Assembly (NCBI GenBank): GCA_016935735.1
Contig: JAFGQK010000307.1
Location: 1 to 38,554, forward strand
From: Spirochaetales bacterium
GTDB taxonomy: Bacteria > Spirochaetota > Spirochaetia > SZUA-6 > JAFGRV01
Direction: 5' to 3'
Length of the DNA stretch: 38,554 bases
The notes under the pieces are model-generated. The model saw nothing but the letters and a program-made list of their open reading frames with translations, was not told where the DNA came from and did not search any database. The position numbers and the translations under genes are program-made. Of this stretch, positions 17,454 through 25,838 are shown piece after piece (positions within the stretch are counted from its first letter, which is position 1; each line of letters begins with the position of its first letter).

Positions 17454-19034
17454 CTACCGGTGATCATTTTTCTTCGTAATATCTATTCTTGTTTCTTCTT
17501 CTACATTCTTATATTCTTTATCAAATCTAAGGATTGCTTTCTCCAGATCGCTGGTCAATTTTACGATATCCTTTACTGCAATAGTGGTTTGTTTTGCGAT
17601 TTCTGCCGATTGTCTTGAATTCGTTGCCATCTGTTTCATGGCAGAAGACACCTGTTCCGAACCTTTTTCCTGCTGTTTAATGGATATATCTATTTTTTGC
17701 GTAAATGTATAGTTATTATTTATATTTTCAATAATACCTTCCATTGTATCATTCACTTCTCTTGCTACAATACCGCTTTTAATCACTTTGTCGGATTCCG
17801 TTTCACTGAAATTGATAATGGAATCGATAAAATTCTGGATTTCATGTGCAGCCTGTTCCACCTTCTTTGCAGAGGTGATTGTTTCTTTGGAAAGTTCCCT
17901 TATTTCTGCTGCAACAACCGAGAATCCTTTGCCGGCTTCCCCTGCCCGGGAGGCTTCTATGGAAGCATTAATGGAAAGCATATTGGTTGCATTCGCCACT
18001 TCCTTTATAATTTCGACCATCTCGTTAATTAATACCGATCTCTTGCCAAGTTCCTTGATATTTATTGTATTTTCCTTGCTGATTTTTCCTATTTCTTCCA
18101 GCTGCACTACAGCTTCCATAAGCTGTTTCTTCCCGAACAAGAGGGATTTCACCGCTTCCCCGCTTGCAATAACGAGTTCACTCGCATTCTTTGTAATTTG
18201 TTTAGCAGTAATGGAAAGTTCCTCCATTGTAGCACTTACCTCGGTAATCCCACTTGCATTGATGTTCGCGCTGCTTGCCTGTTCCTGGGCAGCTGTCTGT
18301 ATTTCTTTTGAAGTGGAGTTCAGATTCATTATAATCTCCTGCATATTAGTCGAAACATTCTGGAGATTTTCAAGCATTGTATTAAATGTCTTTCCCAATA
18401 TCCCGATTTCATCCTTTTGTTTGATTTCGATTTTTCTAAGTGATTTGATCCTGCCGGTAGAGATATCATTAAGCAGGACGATAACGGAATTCAATTTTTT
18501 ACCGATTCTGTTCCCAAAGATGGAAAAAATAGCGATAATAAAAAAGCTTAAAAAGATAATCTGGACAATTAATCCAAGAAGCTGGCTGTTCCTGGCTATC
18601 CGGATATTTTTATCCGTATAATAAATTTTTAAGATTCCCAGGTTGTCACCAAGGTGGATAAGGGGTACTTCTTTTATAAAAAAACTGCTCTGTAATATTT
18701 TATCCGTTTCATTGTTCTTTACATATGTCCGGCTGTATCCCTCTTTGTCTGCATATTTCCCAATCGCTTCCTTTCCTTCTTCAAAAAAAAGGACAGCTAA
18801 AATATTTGAATTTAACATCTGTACATCCATAAGGGTAAGGACCTGGTCCATATCGAGTTCCCAGAGGGGCTCTACAATGATCTGCGGCAGGCTTTTTACT
18901 GCTATTTCTGCCTCCTGCTTAAGATTCCTTTCTATCTGCCCAACAGAACTAAAAAAGGTCACAAAACCGAAGATAGTTAAGACCGATACAGTAAGTGTAA
19001 TCTGTATAATAATGATTTTAATAGATAATTTCAT
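17454..19034 (-). CDS. methyl-accepting chemotaxis protein
   Basis: A 526-residue membrane receptor. ATG 19034 is chosen over ATG 19040 because AAGGA at 19045-19041 is six bases from the former and directly abuts the latter. Transmembrane segment 1 (~4-28, IIIIQITLTVSVLTIFGF) and segment 2 (~151-173, LLGLIVQIIFLSFFIIAIF) enclose a ~120-residue periplasmic sensor of unknown ligand. A HAMP region follows (ISTGRIKSLRKI ... DEIGILGKTFNTML), then a long coiled coil whose tip is MLSINASIEASRAGEAGKGF with VVAAEIRELS, the CheA/CheW contact hairpin. The C-terminus KKNDHR has no CheR-binding pentapeptide. It is the only receptor in the cluster and the probable partner of the adjoining CheA. The divergent neighbour is a solute-binding protein. 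Confidence 0.94.
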   Translation of the reverse strand: MKLSIKIIIIQITLTVSVLTIFGFVTFFSSVGQIERNLKQEAEIAVKSLPQIIVEPLWELDMDQVLTLMDVQMLNSNILAVLFFEEGKEAIGKYADKEGYSRTYVKNNETDKILQSSFFIKEVPLIHLGDNLGILKIYYTDKNIRIARNSQLLGLIVQIIFLSFFIIAIFSIFGNRIGKKLNSVIVLLNDISTGRIKSLRKIEIKQKDEIGILGKTFNTMLENLQNVSTNMQEIIMNLNSTSKEIQTAAQEQASSANINASGITEVSATMEELSITAKQITKNASELVIASGEAVKSLLFGKKQLMEAVVQLEEIGKISKENTINIKELGKRSVLINEMVEIIKEVANATNMLSINASIEASRAGEAGKGFSVVAAEIRELSKETITSAKKVEQAAHEIQNFIDSIINFSETESDKVIKSGIVAREVNDTMEGIIENINNNYTFTQKIDISIKQQEKGSEQVSSAMKQMATNSRQSAEIAKQTTIAVKDIVKLTSDLEKAILRFDKEYKNVEEETRIDITKKNDHR

Positions 19035-19240
19035 ATTCATTCCTTAATTTCGATAATGATACTCTATTGAAAATTCTATATAAAATAGGGAAAAATGCAA
19101 GAAAACCCCCTCTTTTTTTGGTTTATATATTTTTCGGTTGTTTCCTGGAATATATTCAGTACCTTTTTTTGGTTTGAATTTTACCATAAAATAATGTAAT
19201 TTATTAGTAAGGTTTTAGTTTTTAAGGATAGGGGTGTTAT

Positions 19241-20005
19241 ATGAAAAGAATTATCATCTTGATTTTTTTACTATTTACTTTAAACTCTGTTTTTTCTGAA
19301 ACAATACGCATTGGATATTATCAGTTTGAACCCTATATTATTTTCCAGGGAAAAGATAAATCCCCAGGCGGGCCAATCGGGGAGTACTGGCAGTCTTATT
19401 TAATTCCCGGGATGAAAGTAACCGTGGAATGGATAGGCCCTTTGCCTTTATTACGTTTATTAAAATATTTTGAAGAGGGGAAGCTGGATGCAATCCTTCT
19501 TTTCCCCAGGGAAAATGAATTGGAAAAGAAATATCTGTACCCCCGGACCCCTTTTATGACCGGCCGGCCCGGGATTAGTTTACGAAAGGATAATGCCCTG
19601 GATGAAATTTCCGGTAAAGAGTCTCTTTATAACCTGAAAATAAGCTATATTAAGGGAGGTTTTCTGCCATCATTCCTGCAAAGTGCATCCATCCAGATAG
19701 ATTATACAACAAAGGAAAAATATCTTGCAGTTAATCTTGAAAAACTTATAAATAAGCGTGTAGACGCCGTTTTTAACCTGGATATTGTTACAAACAGGTA
19801 TGAAGCAGATAAATTTGGATATGGGAATCAGATAAAATCACTCCTCCTCCCCGTAGATCCGGTTGAATTTTTTACTGTTTTTACAAAGACTGAAAAAGGG
19901 CAAAGACTGCTTCAATTATATGAACCGGTAAATAAGAAATTATATACTGAAGGTACTTTTAACTTACTTATAGATAAATATATACCGGTGAATTACAGAA
20001 AATAA
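19241..20005 (+). CDS. periplasmic solute-binding protein, family 3 type
   Basis: A 254-residue exported protein with signal peptide MKRIIILIFLLFTLNSVFS and a TAGGGG-like ribosome site. It resembles the amino-acid/polar-ligand family 3 binding proteins: TIRIGYYQFEPYIIFQGKDK opening, IGEYW, a WIGPLPLLRLLKYFEEGKLDAILLF lobe-1 segment, then hinge and lobe 2 to the end. No ABC permease or ATPase gene is next to it. It is divergent from the MCP gene with 206 bases between the start codons, so it may present a ligand to that receptor or feed an unlinked transporter. Ligand unknown. The classification rests on length, export signal and the opening pattern. Confidence 0.7.
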   Translation: MKRIIILIFLLFTLNSVFSETIRIGYYQFEPYIIFQGKDKSPGGPIGEYWQSYLIPGMKVTVEWIGPLPLLRLLKYFEEGKLDAILLFPRENELEKKYLYPRTPFMTGRPGISLRKDNALDEISGKESLYNLKISYIKGGFLPSFLQSASIQIDYTTKEKYLAVNLEKLINKRVDAVFNLDIVTNRYEADKFGYGNQIKSLLLPVDPVEFFTVFTKTEKGQRLLQLYEPVNKKLYTEGTFNLLIDKYIPVNYRK

Positions 20006-20104
20006 AGGGTGATGCCGACGTTTTTTCTGCATTTTTTTTCTTCAAACACCTTGCATGGCTGTACAGGTTTTACTATCATCTGTTCATGAAGGAGAATGCA
20101 GACA

Positions 20105-20968
20105 ATGCCGGATACAGATTATATTTCCAAAGAGGTGATAAAACTCAGTGAAAAGAATCCCCCGCTTGTAAACATTTTATGGACAGGTGGTCTGGATTCG
20201 AGTTTTACCATGGTGTATCTTTCAAAAACCGATGTTATCATACAGCCCTACTATATCAGGGACAATAGAAAATCTGAAGAAAAGGAATTGAATGCCATTG
20301 CCGAAATAACTGCGGATATTTTAAAGCACCCGGAGACGAAATGCAAAATACTTCCCCTCAAGATATATATGTCTTCTGAAATCGAACCCGACGCCGAAAT
20401 AACAAGTGCCTTTCACAGACTACGCGACACAACAAACATCGGTTCCCAGTATGACTGGCTGGCAAGGTTCGCGAAGTCGGTCGATGGTCTTTTGTTGAAC
20501 ATAGAGAAATCCGAAAACAGTAAAATACATAATTGTATTAAACAATACGGCCGGTTAAAAAGAATCGAGGAGGGGTATGTTTCATACTGTGTACTGGATG
20601 AGGAAAAATCAACAAATGATCTCGTATTAATTCTCAAATCATTCCACCTGTCTCTTCCCCTCCTGGAAACGACAAAGCCGGAGATTTATGAATATTTCAA
20701 AAAACTCGGTTTTAAGGAAAGTGCCGATAAAACCTGGTTTTGTCTTTCGCCTGTCAACGGCAAACCCTGTGGTATCTGTAACCCCTGTAAAACCGCCATC
20801 TGCGACGGTATGACCTTCAGGTTCACCGGGGAGGCATTGGAACGGTTTGAAGAGAATAAAAAGCAACGTTTCAGTGCCCTGGCCAGAGCTTTCGTCAAAA
20901 AGGTGTTGGTAAAGCTGGGGCTTATGAAAACAATAAAAAAAATCCTTAATAAGACAGTGAACAGTTAG
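20105..20968 (+). CDS. QueC-like PP-loop protein with a four-cysteine zinc motif
   Basis: A 287-residue predicted adenylating PP-loop enzyme. ATG 20105 sits 10 bases after AAGGAG; an ATG at 20096 is only one base from it. The loop TGGLDSS (27-33) matches the SGGxDS ATP-pyrophosphatase motif. Near the C-terminus Cys213, Cys222, Cys225 and Cys228 have exactly the 9-3-3 spacing of the zinc site of 7-cyano-7-deazaguanine synthase (QueC), and VNGKPCGICNPC matches well. Length is ~50 residues above QueC, the middle is different, and a basic Lys-rich tail is added. No queD, queE or queF is near. QueC relatives outside queuosine synthesis occur in defence and surface-polysaccharide loci, so substrate is open. 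It stands alone between a binding protein and a hairpin. Confidence 0.7.
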   Translation: MPDTDYISKEVIKLSEKNPPLVNILWTGGLDSSFTMVYLSKTDVIIQPYYIRDNRKSEEKELNAIAEITADILKHPETKCKILPLKIYMSSEIEPDAEITSAFHRLRDTTNIGSQYDWLARFAKSVDGLLLNIEKSENSKIHNCIKQYGRLKRIEEGYVSYCVLDEEKSTNDLVLILKSFHLSLPLLETTKPEIYEYFKKLGFKESADKTWFCLSPVNGKPCGICNPCKTAICDGMTFRFTGEALERFEENKKQRFSALARAFVKKVLVKLGLMKTIKKILNKTVNS

Positions 20969-21006
20969 TTGATAATTTGCCCTATGGTTTCAATGAAAAT
21001 AAAATA

Positions 21007-21049
21007 AACATTGGATTCAACGGATTTTTTATCCATTAAATCCAATGTT
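21007..21049 (+). terminator. stem-loop after the QueC-like gene
   Basis: AACATTGGATT (21007-21017) and AATCCAATGTT (21039-21049) form a perfect 11-bp stem. Inside it, after a symmetric 4x4 internal loop, GGAT/ATCC (21022-21025, 21031-21034) pair around a T5 loop. It lies 38 bases after the stop and faces the convergent binding-protein gene. No long T run follows, so it may work as a shared 3' stabiliser instead of a classical terminator. Confidence 0.5.
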
Positions 21050-21089
21050 CAATTTCTATTTGTTGGAAAAAATCTTTTGCTTTATCCCT

Positions 21090-22319
21090 TTATTTGGAGG
21101 GCCATGCCGGTTTGGGATATACCGGTTTGGCGGTTGCTTTATCCGGTGGACCTATTACTTCAAAGATCCCGTTTTGCCATTGTCCTATCTCTCCCGAATG
21201 ACAATCGGTGGCAAGAAGATGATTCTCATCAAACCACGTGGGCCCCAGGATAGTATTGAACTTTTGTGCGGCAAAAATATCCCGTATCGTCTCCTGGTCC
21301 AGGGTTCCTGCTGCTTCCACTGCCTGCTGCCAGAACTGCAAAGAGGCATAGTAGAGATTGTGCCCCCACCAGTCGAGTATGCCTTCTCCAAAGTTTTTTA
21401 CGAGTTTTTCTGCAAGCTCTTTATGCCCCGGGGAGACTTTTGTATTCCAGGCCCCGACTCCCATTACTCCTTCTGCAGCCGGGCCGAATGCCTGCTGGAA
21501 GAATGCAAAATTAGCTCCAACACTTGTAATAAAAAGCTTTGGATTAAACCCGAGTTCTATGGACTGACCAACGGAAAGTAAGGTTTCATCGGGATAGGCA
21601 AAAATGCAGAATGCATCCACATTCGCTGTTTTTGCTTCATTTATTATATCCGACATGTCTTTAATACCGGTAGGAATACTCTTTACCAGCGCAACATTAA
21701 TTCCTTTTAATGCAAGCTGGGGAACCGCGGCACTCGAATATTCAACACCATGATCATCGGCAAGAAATACAATGGCTGCAGTTTTTACCCCCAAATTTTC
21801 CATAATATCCGCCAGAACAGGGACCTGGTTGTGGGTGGAAAAGCTTAAGGAACTGAAAAAGTAGGGTAACCCTTTTATTACCTCTTTAATCTGTGAGGCG
21901 CCACCTTCTGCTGCCCAGAATAAATATTTATATTTATTCACAATAGGAGCTGCAACCAGAACCAGGTGAGTTCCTATAGGGGGAAAGATAAAATCAACCT
22001 TGTCTTCTACGATAAGTTTTTCCAGGTTTCTCACCATGATGTCTTCTTTGCTTTCATCATCATATATAACCGTTTCCACGGGCAGTTTCTTATCGTATTC
22101 CTTTATATAGATTCCGCCCGCGGCATTCACCTCATCCACCCACATCTTAAGAATCGGTCCGAATGCCACATCTCCGATAGGAGCAAGGGGTCCGGTAAGA
22201 GACCGTGATGCACCGATGCGAATGATCGTTTTATCTTCCTTTTGAGTACATCCTGATATGAGAAAAACCAGGGAAACAACAAGTAAGAGTCCGTAAATGA
22301 AAATTTTCCTTCTTTTCAT
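21090..22319 (-). CDS. branched-chain-amino-acid-type substrate-binding lipoprotein
   Basis: A 409-residue type I periplasmic-binding protein (Peripla_BP_6/LivJ-like). ATG 22319 is preferred over ATG 22325: AAGGAG at 22333-22328 is 8 bases from the first and only 2 from the second. A lipoprotein signal ends in LISGC with Cys24. The domain starts IRIGASRSLTGPLAPIGD and has the family's WVDEVNAAGGI and YDDESKEDIMVRNLEKLI segments, then two Rossmann lobes. The ligand is unknown; the family binds amino acids, amides, urea and aromatic acids. It is last in the minus-strand run with the methyltransferase genes; no LivHMGF permease or ATPase is in the window. A 215-base gap separates it from the MFS gene, so a separate promoter is possible. 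Confidence 0.88.
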   Translation of the reverse strand: MKRRKIFIYGLLLVVSLVFLISGCTQKEDKTIIRIGASRSLTGPLAPIGDVAFGPILKMWVDEVNAAGGIYIKEYDKKLPVETVIYDDESKEDIMVRNLEKLIVEDKVDFIFPPIGTHLVLVAAPIVNKYKYLFWAAEGGASQIKEVIKGLPYFFSSLSFSTHNQVPVLADIMENLGVKTAAIVFLADDHGVEYSSAAVPQLALKGINVALVKSIPTGIKDMSDIINEAKTANVDAFCIFAYPDETLLSVGQSIELGFNPKLFITSVGANFAFFQQAFGPAAEGVMGVGAWNTKVSPGHKELAEKLVKNFGEGILDWWGHNLYYASLQFWQQAVEAAGTLDQETIRDIFAAQKFNTILGPTWFDENHLLATDCHSGEIGQWQNGIFEVIGPPDKATAKPVYPKPAWPSK

Positions 22320-22534
22320 CTTCATCTCTCCTTTTAATGAATTTGTAAAAACCGGCACCCCGATTCATTACCCGTATTGAACCTCAATTATAAAAAACAA
22401 AGTGGGAATCAAGGTGCTTTTTCTGCACAAGAAATCCAGTTATTTAAAAGTATATGAATAAAATTTTTCAATGCAAAGGATTTGTGTATTTTGCGCCTGT
22501 TTTTTAAAGAAAATACGTAAGAGGAAAGAATATA

Positions 22535-23743
22535 TCAATTGTCATCTGCTTTTATGACAGGACACTCCCCATTTATCCGTTTTATGAGACCGGGGATGAA
22601 TAATGAAGTGCTTAAAAGAACGATACCTGCACAGACGATAAAGGCGGGTGAAAGCCCGGATGATTGTCCGATCCGGCCAATAAAAGGCCCAAGTGCAAAG
22701 TAGGCAAGACGGAAAAGCCAGCTCTGGACTGAAAGAACTGTAGCGCGTTTATCGCTGAATGTTTCCTCGTGGATATATTTCGAGAGTACCGGGAAATGGA
22801 TACCCCTTGTCAAAGGCATAAAATAAACAGGGATAAGGGCAAGCCAGCCGGGAAGGAATGCTATTAAGAGATATCCAATTAATGCAGGAAGCGGTAACAG
22901 CCATATTATTCTTTTTTTGCCAAATAGCTTTTCTATTTTATATGCAAAATGACTCCCGATTGCTGCCGGGATAGCCCTCGCTGCCCAGAGTATCCCGAAA
23001 AGCCAGACAGGAACGGATCTTTCTATCCATAATGGCTGGTAAAACCAGACACCAATCATGGTGGAAAGGGAACAGGCCACCATAAGGGGAAGGGCAAAAC
23101 GGACCATTTTACTCCGTAAAAAGATGTACCGAGCAATCTTGTATAATCCATACAGAGTACCCCGGGGATGTTTATAAGCCTCTCTTACCGGTTCTGTAAT
23201 CCCGAAACAGGAGATACAGGCAATCCCTGCTGCAATGGATGACATAAGCATAAGGAAGTTTATGGGGAGAACTGCTGCAAGGAATCCGCCTGTAAGAGCA
23301 GATACTGCCTCTGCTCCAAGCCCAAGGCTGATTTGCCTGCCCTGGATTTTTGTAAAAGAATCCTTGTCTTCCAATGCGAGAAGGCTTTCGTATACAAGTG
23401 ATGTATCTGTGCCGGAGAAAAAGCTTATTCCAAGTCCAAGGAGTGTTTCGGCTATGATAAACTGCCAGAATGTGACAGAAAAGGAATAGAATGTCCAGCC
23501 CCCGGTAATAATGATACTGGCAAGGATAAGAGTTTTCTTTCTCCCGAGCTGGTCCCCGATATAGCCTGTGGGGATTTCAAAGAAAACGATCGAAACGGCG
23601 AAAATCGCCTGGAGCAGGAAAATATCTGCAAGGGAAAGCCCGTACTTTTTCCAGAAAAGGGTAATAACAGAGATGGAAAAAATAAGGGAAAAACAGACTT
23701 TCAGAATATACGTGATGATAATATTTCTGCGCCACTCATCCAT
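22535..23743 (-). CDS. major facilitator superfamily transporter
   Basis: A 402-residue membrane protein with about twelve hydrophobic segments. The motif between TM2 and TM3 (GYIGDQLGRKKTLILAS) matches the MFS signature G-x-x-x-D-x-x-G-R-R/K; EIPTG precedes it and GLGISFFSGTDTSLVYES lies in TM4-5. This pattern is common in drug/metabolite and small-solute MFS proteins of bacteria and archaea. Only 53 bases separate its start from the upstream methyltransferase stop, so it is probably cotranscribed and may import or export a methylated substrate or its demethylated product. That role is inferred from context alone. No ribosome site is obvious before ATG 23743. Confidence 0.85.
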   Translation of the reverse strand: MDEWRRNIIITYILKVCFSLIFSISVITLFWKKYGLSLADIFLLQAIFAVSIVFFEIPTGYIGDQLGRKKTLILASIIITGGWTFYSFSVTFWQFIIAETLLGLGISFFSGTDTSLVYESLLALEDKDSFTKIQGRQISLGLGAEAVSALTGGFLAAVLPINFLMLMSSIAAGIACISCFGITEPVREAYKHPRGTLYGLYKIARYIFLRSKMVRFALPLMVACSLSTMIGVWFYQPLWIERSVPVWLFGILWAARAIPAAIGSHFAYKIEKLFGKKRIIWLLPLPALIGYLLIAFLPGWLALIPVYFMPLTRGIHFPVLSKYIHEETFSDKRATVLSVQSWLFRLAYFALGPFIGRIGQSSGLSPAFIVCAGIVLLSTSLFIPGLIKRINGECPVIKADDN

Positions 23744-23796
23744 GGAAAAGTATAGTACATCACTTCCTTGCTTTTATCAACAGATCTCCAGAACTT

Positions 23797-25143
23797 TTAA
23801 TATTTCCCGTACTCTTTGGTAAATTCAACAAGTGCGGTAAGATTCTCCGGTTTTGCTTTATCAAAGAATGCACCGTTTGCCATGACAAAACCGCCGTCCA
23901 TGCCCACATTATCAATGAGTTTTTTTGCATAATCCTTTATTTCCGCCGGTGTTCCCAATTCCAGGAGGGCAGAGGGGACATTGCCAAAGATACAGAGATT
24001 TTTTCCCGCTATTTTCTTTGCTTTCAGAAGATCAGTCTGGTCAAACATCCACATAGTCTTGCCTGCCGGCAGATTCTTGATTACTTCAAGACGGGAATTA
24101 TAACCCCCTTCAGCAGCAGGAAACGGGATGCATCCTTCATCAATTAAGCCAAGGATAACTTGTTCAAGGGTTGGCCAGTAAAATTTCCTAAACTGTGCAT
24201 CAGAAAGGAAACCGTCCGCTCCCTTATGCAAAGGAATGAATATTAAAGGATTTCCCGTCTGTTTGGCAGAAGCAACACCCATATTAATCATGATAGGAGC
24301 TATCGCTTCCATCGCCCGGATAAGTTTATCCGGCTGCCTGTATATATCCAGCATGATTCCTTTTGTTCCCCTTAAGGTATCGCCGATTGTATCAAAGGGT
24401 GCCTTGGTAAATCCGCCAAGAATGTTCGGGACTCCCGACGCAGCGAGTTCACCGTCCAGGCCGCCCATAGCCATTGCCCACTTCAGGGCTTCTGCACCGG
24501 CATCAAACAGGGCTTTAAAGGTATTTTGAACAGGGGGAAGCCCATAAGGGATGAAAGTAAAGGCAAGCCCATACATTTCAAGGATACCGGTCGGGGGAGG
24601 GAGCATTGCAAACCCGCCTAAAGCACCGAATACACGCGGCAGGTAAAAGTTCCTGAAGTAAAGCGACGGGTCGGTAATCAGAAGATCGTATTCATTCGCT
24701 GTCATGTATTCCCCTTCAATACATTGATAGGAATGTTCCGGCGCAACACCATGACCCGGCCATGCATAGAGTTTATAATCAAGAATCTCAAAAAATTTTC
24801 CAGGCCCGGGTGCGGAAGCACCCCATTGAAGATCCGGTTTAAAATCCCGGACAAATTTCCTGAAAGCTCCCACACATTTCTCATAGTCATACATCGCATC
24901 CTGTAAAGTAATCCCGGCATAGCGAAGGGGAAACATGCTGGGGAAAATGGTAACCGGCACCCTGTCGAGTTTTTTCAGCTGAATGGCCGCTTTCAGCCGG
25001 TTTATGCTTGCCTGGTATTGTGTCTTTGCTTCCGGACTCTTGAATTGAAGGTCATTCCCATCCGGACCTTTTGGTGACAGCAACCTCTTGAAATTTGCTT
25101 CAAACTTTTCATTTGATGACATTTGTTCCCATGTTTTTTCCAT
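23797..25143 (-). CDS. UroD-fold corrinoid methyltransferase (MT1-like)
   Basis: A 448-residue protein of the uroporphyrinogen decarboxylase superfamily. ATG 25143 has GGAGGG 8 bases upstream and lies 5 bases after the corrinoid-gene stop. The family pattern is visible in DRVPVTIFPSMFPLRYAGIT, LMLDIYRQPDKLIRAM (as a MLDIYRQPDKL segment), IPLHKGADGFLSDAQFRKFYWP and the C-terminal IFGNVPSALLELGTPAEIKD. True UroD is ~350 residues and sits with haem genes; the genes here are a corrinoid protein and a pterin methyltransferase, so a substrate:corrinoid methyltransferase is inferred. The HxC...C zinc ligands of MtaA/MtbA are not visible: the matching stretches read TMWMFDQTD and VMANGAFFD. It therefore belongs to a zinc-ligand-poor subgroup, or methyl transfer uses another mode. 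Methyl donor unknown (methoxylated aromatics and methylamines are candidates). Confidence 0.8.
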   Translation of the reverse strand: MEKTWEQMSSNEKFEANFKRLLSPKGPDGNDLQFKSPEAKTQYQASINRLKAAIQLKKLDRVPVTIFPSMFPLRYAGITLQDAMYDYEKCVGAFRKFVRDFKPDLQWGASAPGPGKFFEILDYKLYAWPGHGVAPEHSYQCIEGEYMTANEYDLLITDPSLYFRNFYLPRVFGALGGFAMLPPPTGILEMYGLAFTFIPYGLPPVQNTFKALFDAGAEALKWAMAMGGLDGELAASGVPNILGGFTKAPFDTIGDTLRGTKGIMLDIYRQPDKLIRAMEAIAPIMINMGVASAKQTGNPLIFIPLHKGADGFLSDAQFRKFYWPTLEQVILGLIDEGCIPFPAAEGGYNSRLEVIKNLPAGKTMWMFDQTDLLKAKKIAGKNLCIFGNVPSALLELGTPAEIKDYAKKLIDNVGMDGGFVMANGAFFDKAKPENLTALVEFTKEYGKY

Positions 25144-25148
25144 ATAAG

Positions 25149-25778
25149 TTACCCTCCAATCCAATTTTTTGCCAATGTGACAGCTGCCATGGCATCTTTG
25201 CCAAAAGCATCTGCACCGGTATGAATCTTGACCTGTTCGTCCATCTGCCCGCCCCCGATCATGATTTTTAAATTATCACGGAGACCCTCTTTCTTAATCG
25301 CAGAGATGGTCTCTTTCATCGCATCAAATGCCAGGGTAAGGAATCCGCTTAAACCCACCACCTGGGGCTTAAATTCCCGGATAGCATCGGTAAATTTCTG
25401 TACAGGAACATTCACGCCAAGATCGAGGACTTCAAAACCATTAACATCGAGCATAAAGGTAACAATATCCTTTCCGATACTGTGTATGTCTCCCTCTATT
25501 GTGCCCATAAGGACCTTGCCCCGCGATTTTGTTTGTGGTGCTTTATCTACCCCGGATTTTACCAGTTCAGTAATCTGGTTCATCATATCACCGGCCAGGA
25601 TAAGTTCAGGTAAAAAGTAGGTACCCTTTTCATAGCGCTGCCCGACAATGTCCATGGCTTCCCTGACCGAGTCCAGGATTGCCATGGGCTGTGTGCCGCT
25701 TTTCACCATATCCCTGACAATACCAATGGCTTCCTTCTCTTTCATGTCAGAGATGGCGTTAATTAGTTTTTTTGACAT
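25149..25778 (-). CDS. corrinoid (B12-binding) methyl-carrier protein
   Basis: A 209-residue corrinoid protein of the MtaC/MtbC/MtvC type that carries a methyl group on cobalt between two methyltransferases. AAGGAGG five bases before ATG 25778 fixes the start. Residues 1-~85 are the helical cap domain (YEKGTYFLPELILAGDMM). The Rossmann B12 domain has the lower-ligand motif DxHxxG as Asp97-x-His99-x-x-Gly102 in GTIEGDIHSIGKDI, then DLGVNVP, VGLSGFLTL and IMIGGGQM, where the cobalamin tail is held. Length is typical. Gene order MT2-corrinoid-MT1 with tight spacing indicates one operon. A reductive activator (RACE/RamA-like) needed to rescue Co(II) is not in the window. Confidence 0.94.
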   Translation of the reverse strand: MSKKLINAISDMKEKEAIGIVRDMVKSGTQPMAILDSVREAMDIVGQRYEKGTYFLPELILAGDMMNQITELVKSGVDKAPQTKSRGKVLMGTIEGDIHSIGKDIVTFMLDVNGFEVLDLGVNVPVQKFTDAIREFKPQVVGLSGFLTLAFDAMKETISAIKKEGLRDNLKIMIGGGQMDEQVKIHTGADAFGKDAMAAVTLAKNWIGG

Positions 25779-25838
25779 AAAAACCTCCTTAAGGAATGAA
25801 TGGGGCTCTCATACTCCAGGGTTAATCTATCCATATTC

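Noticed and set aside
21045-21581. 178-codon plus-strand frame opposite the binding-lipoprotein gene
   Set aside because: It mirrors a well-supported minus-strand gene and has Cys/Leu-rich composition typical of an antisense shadow.
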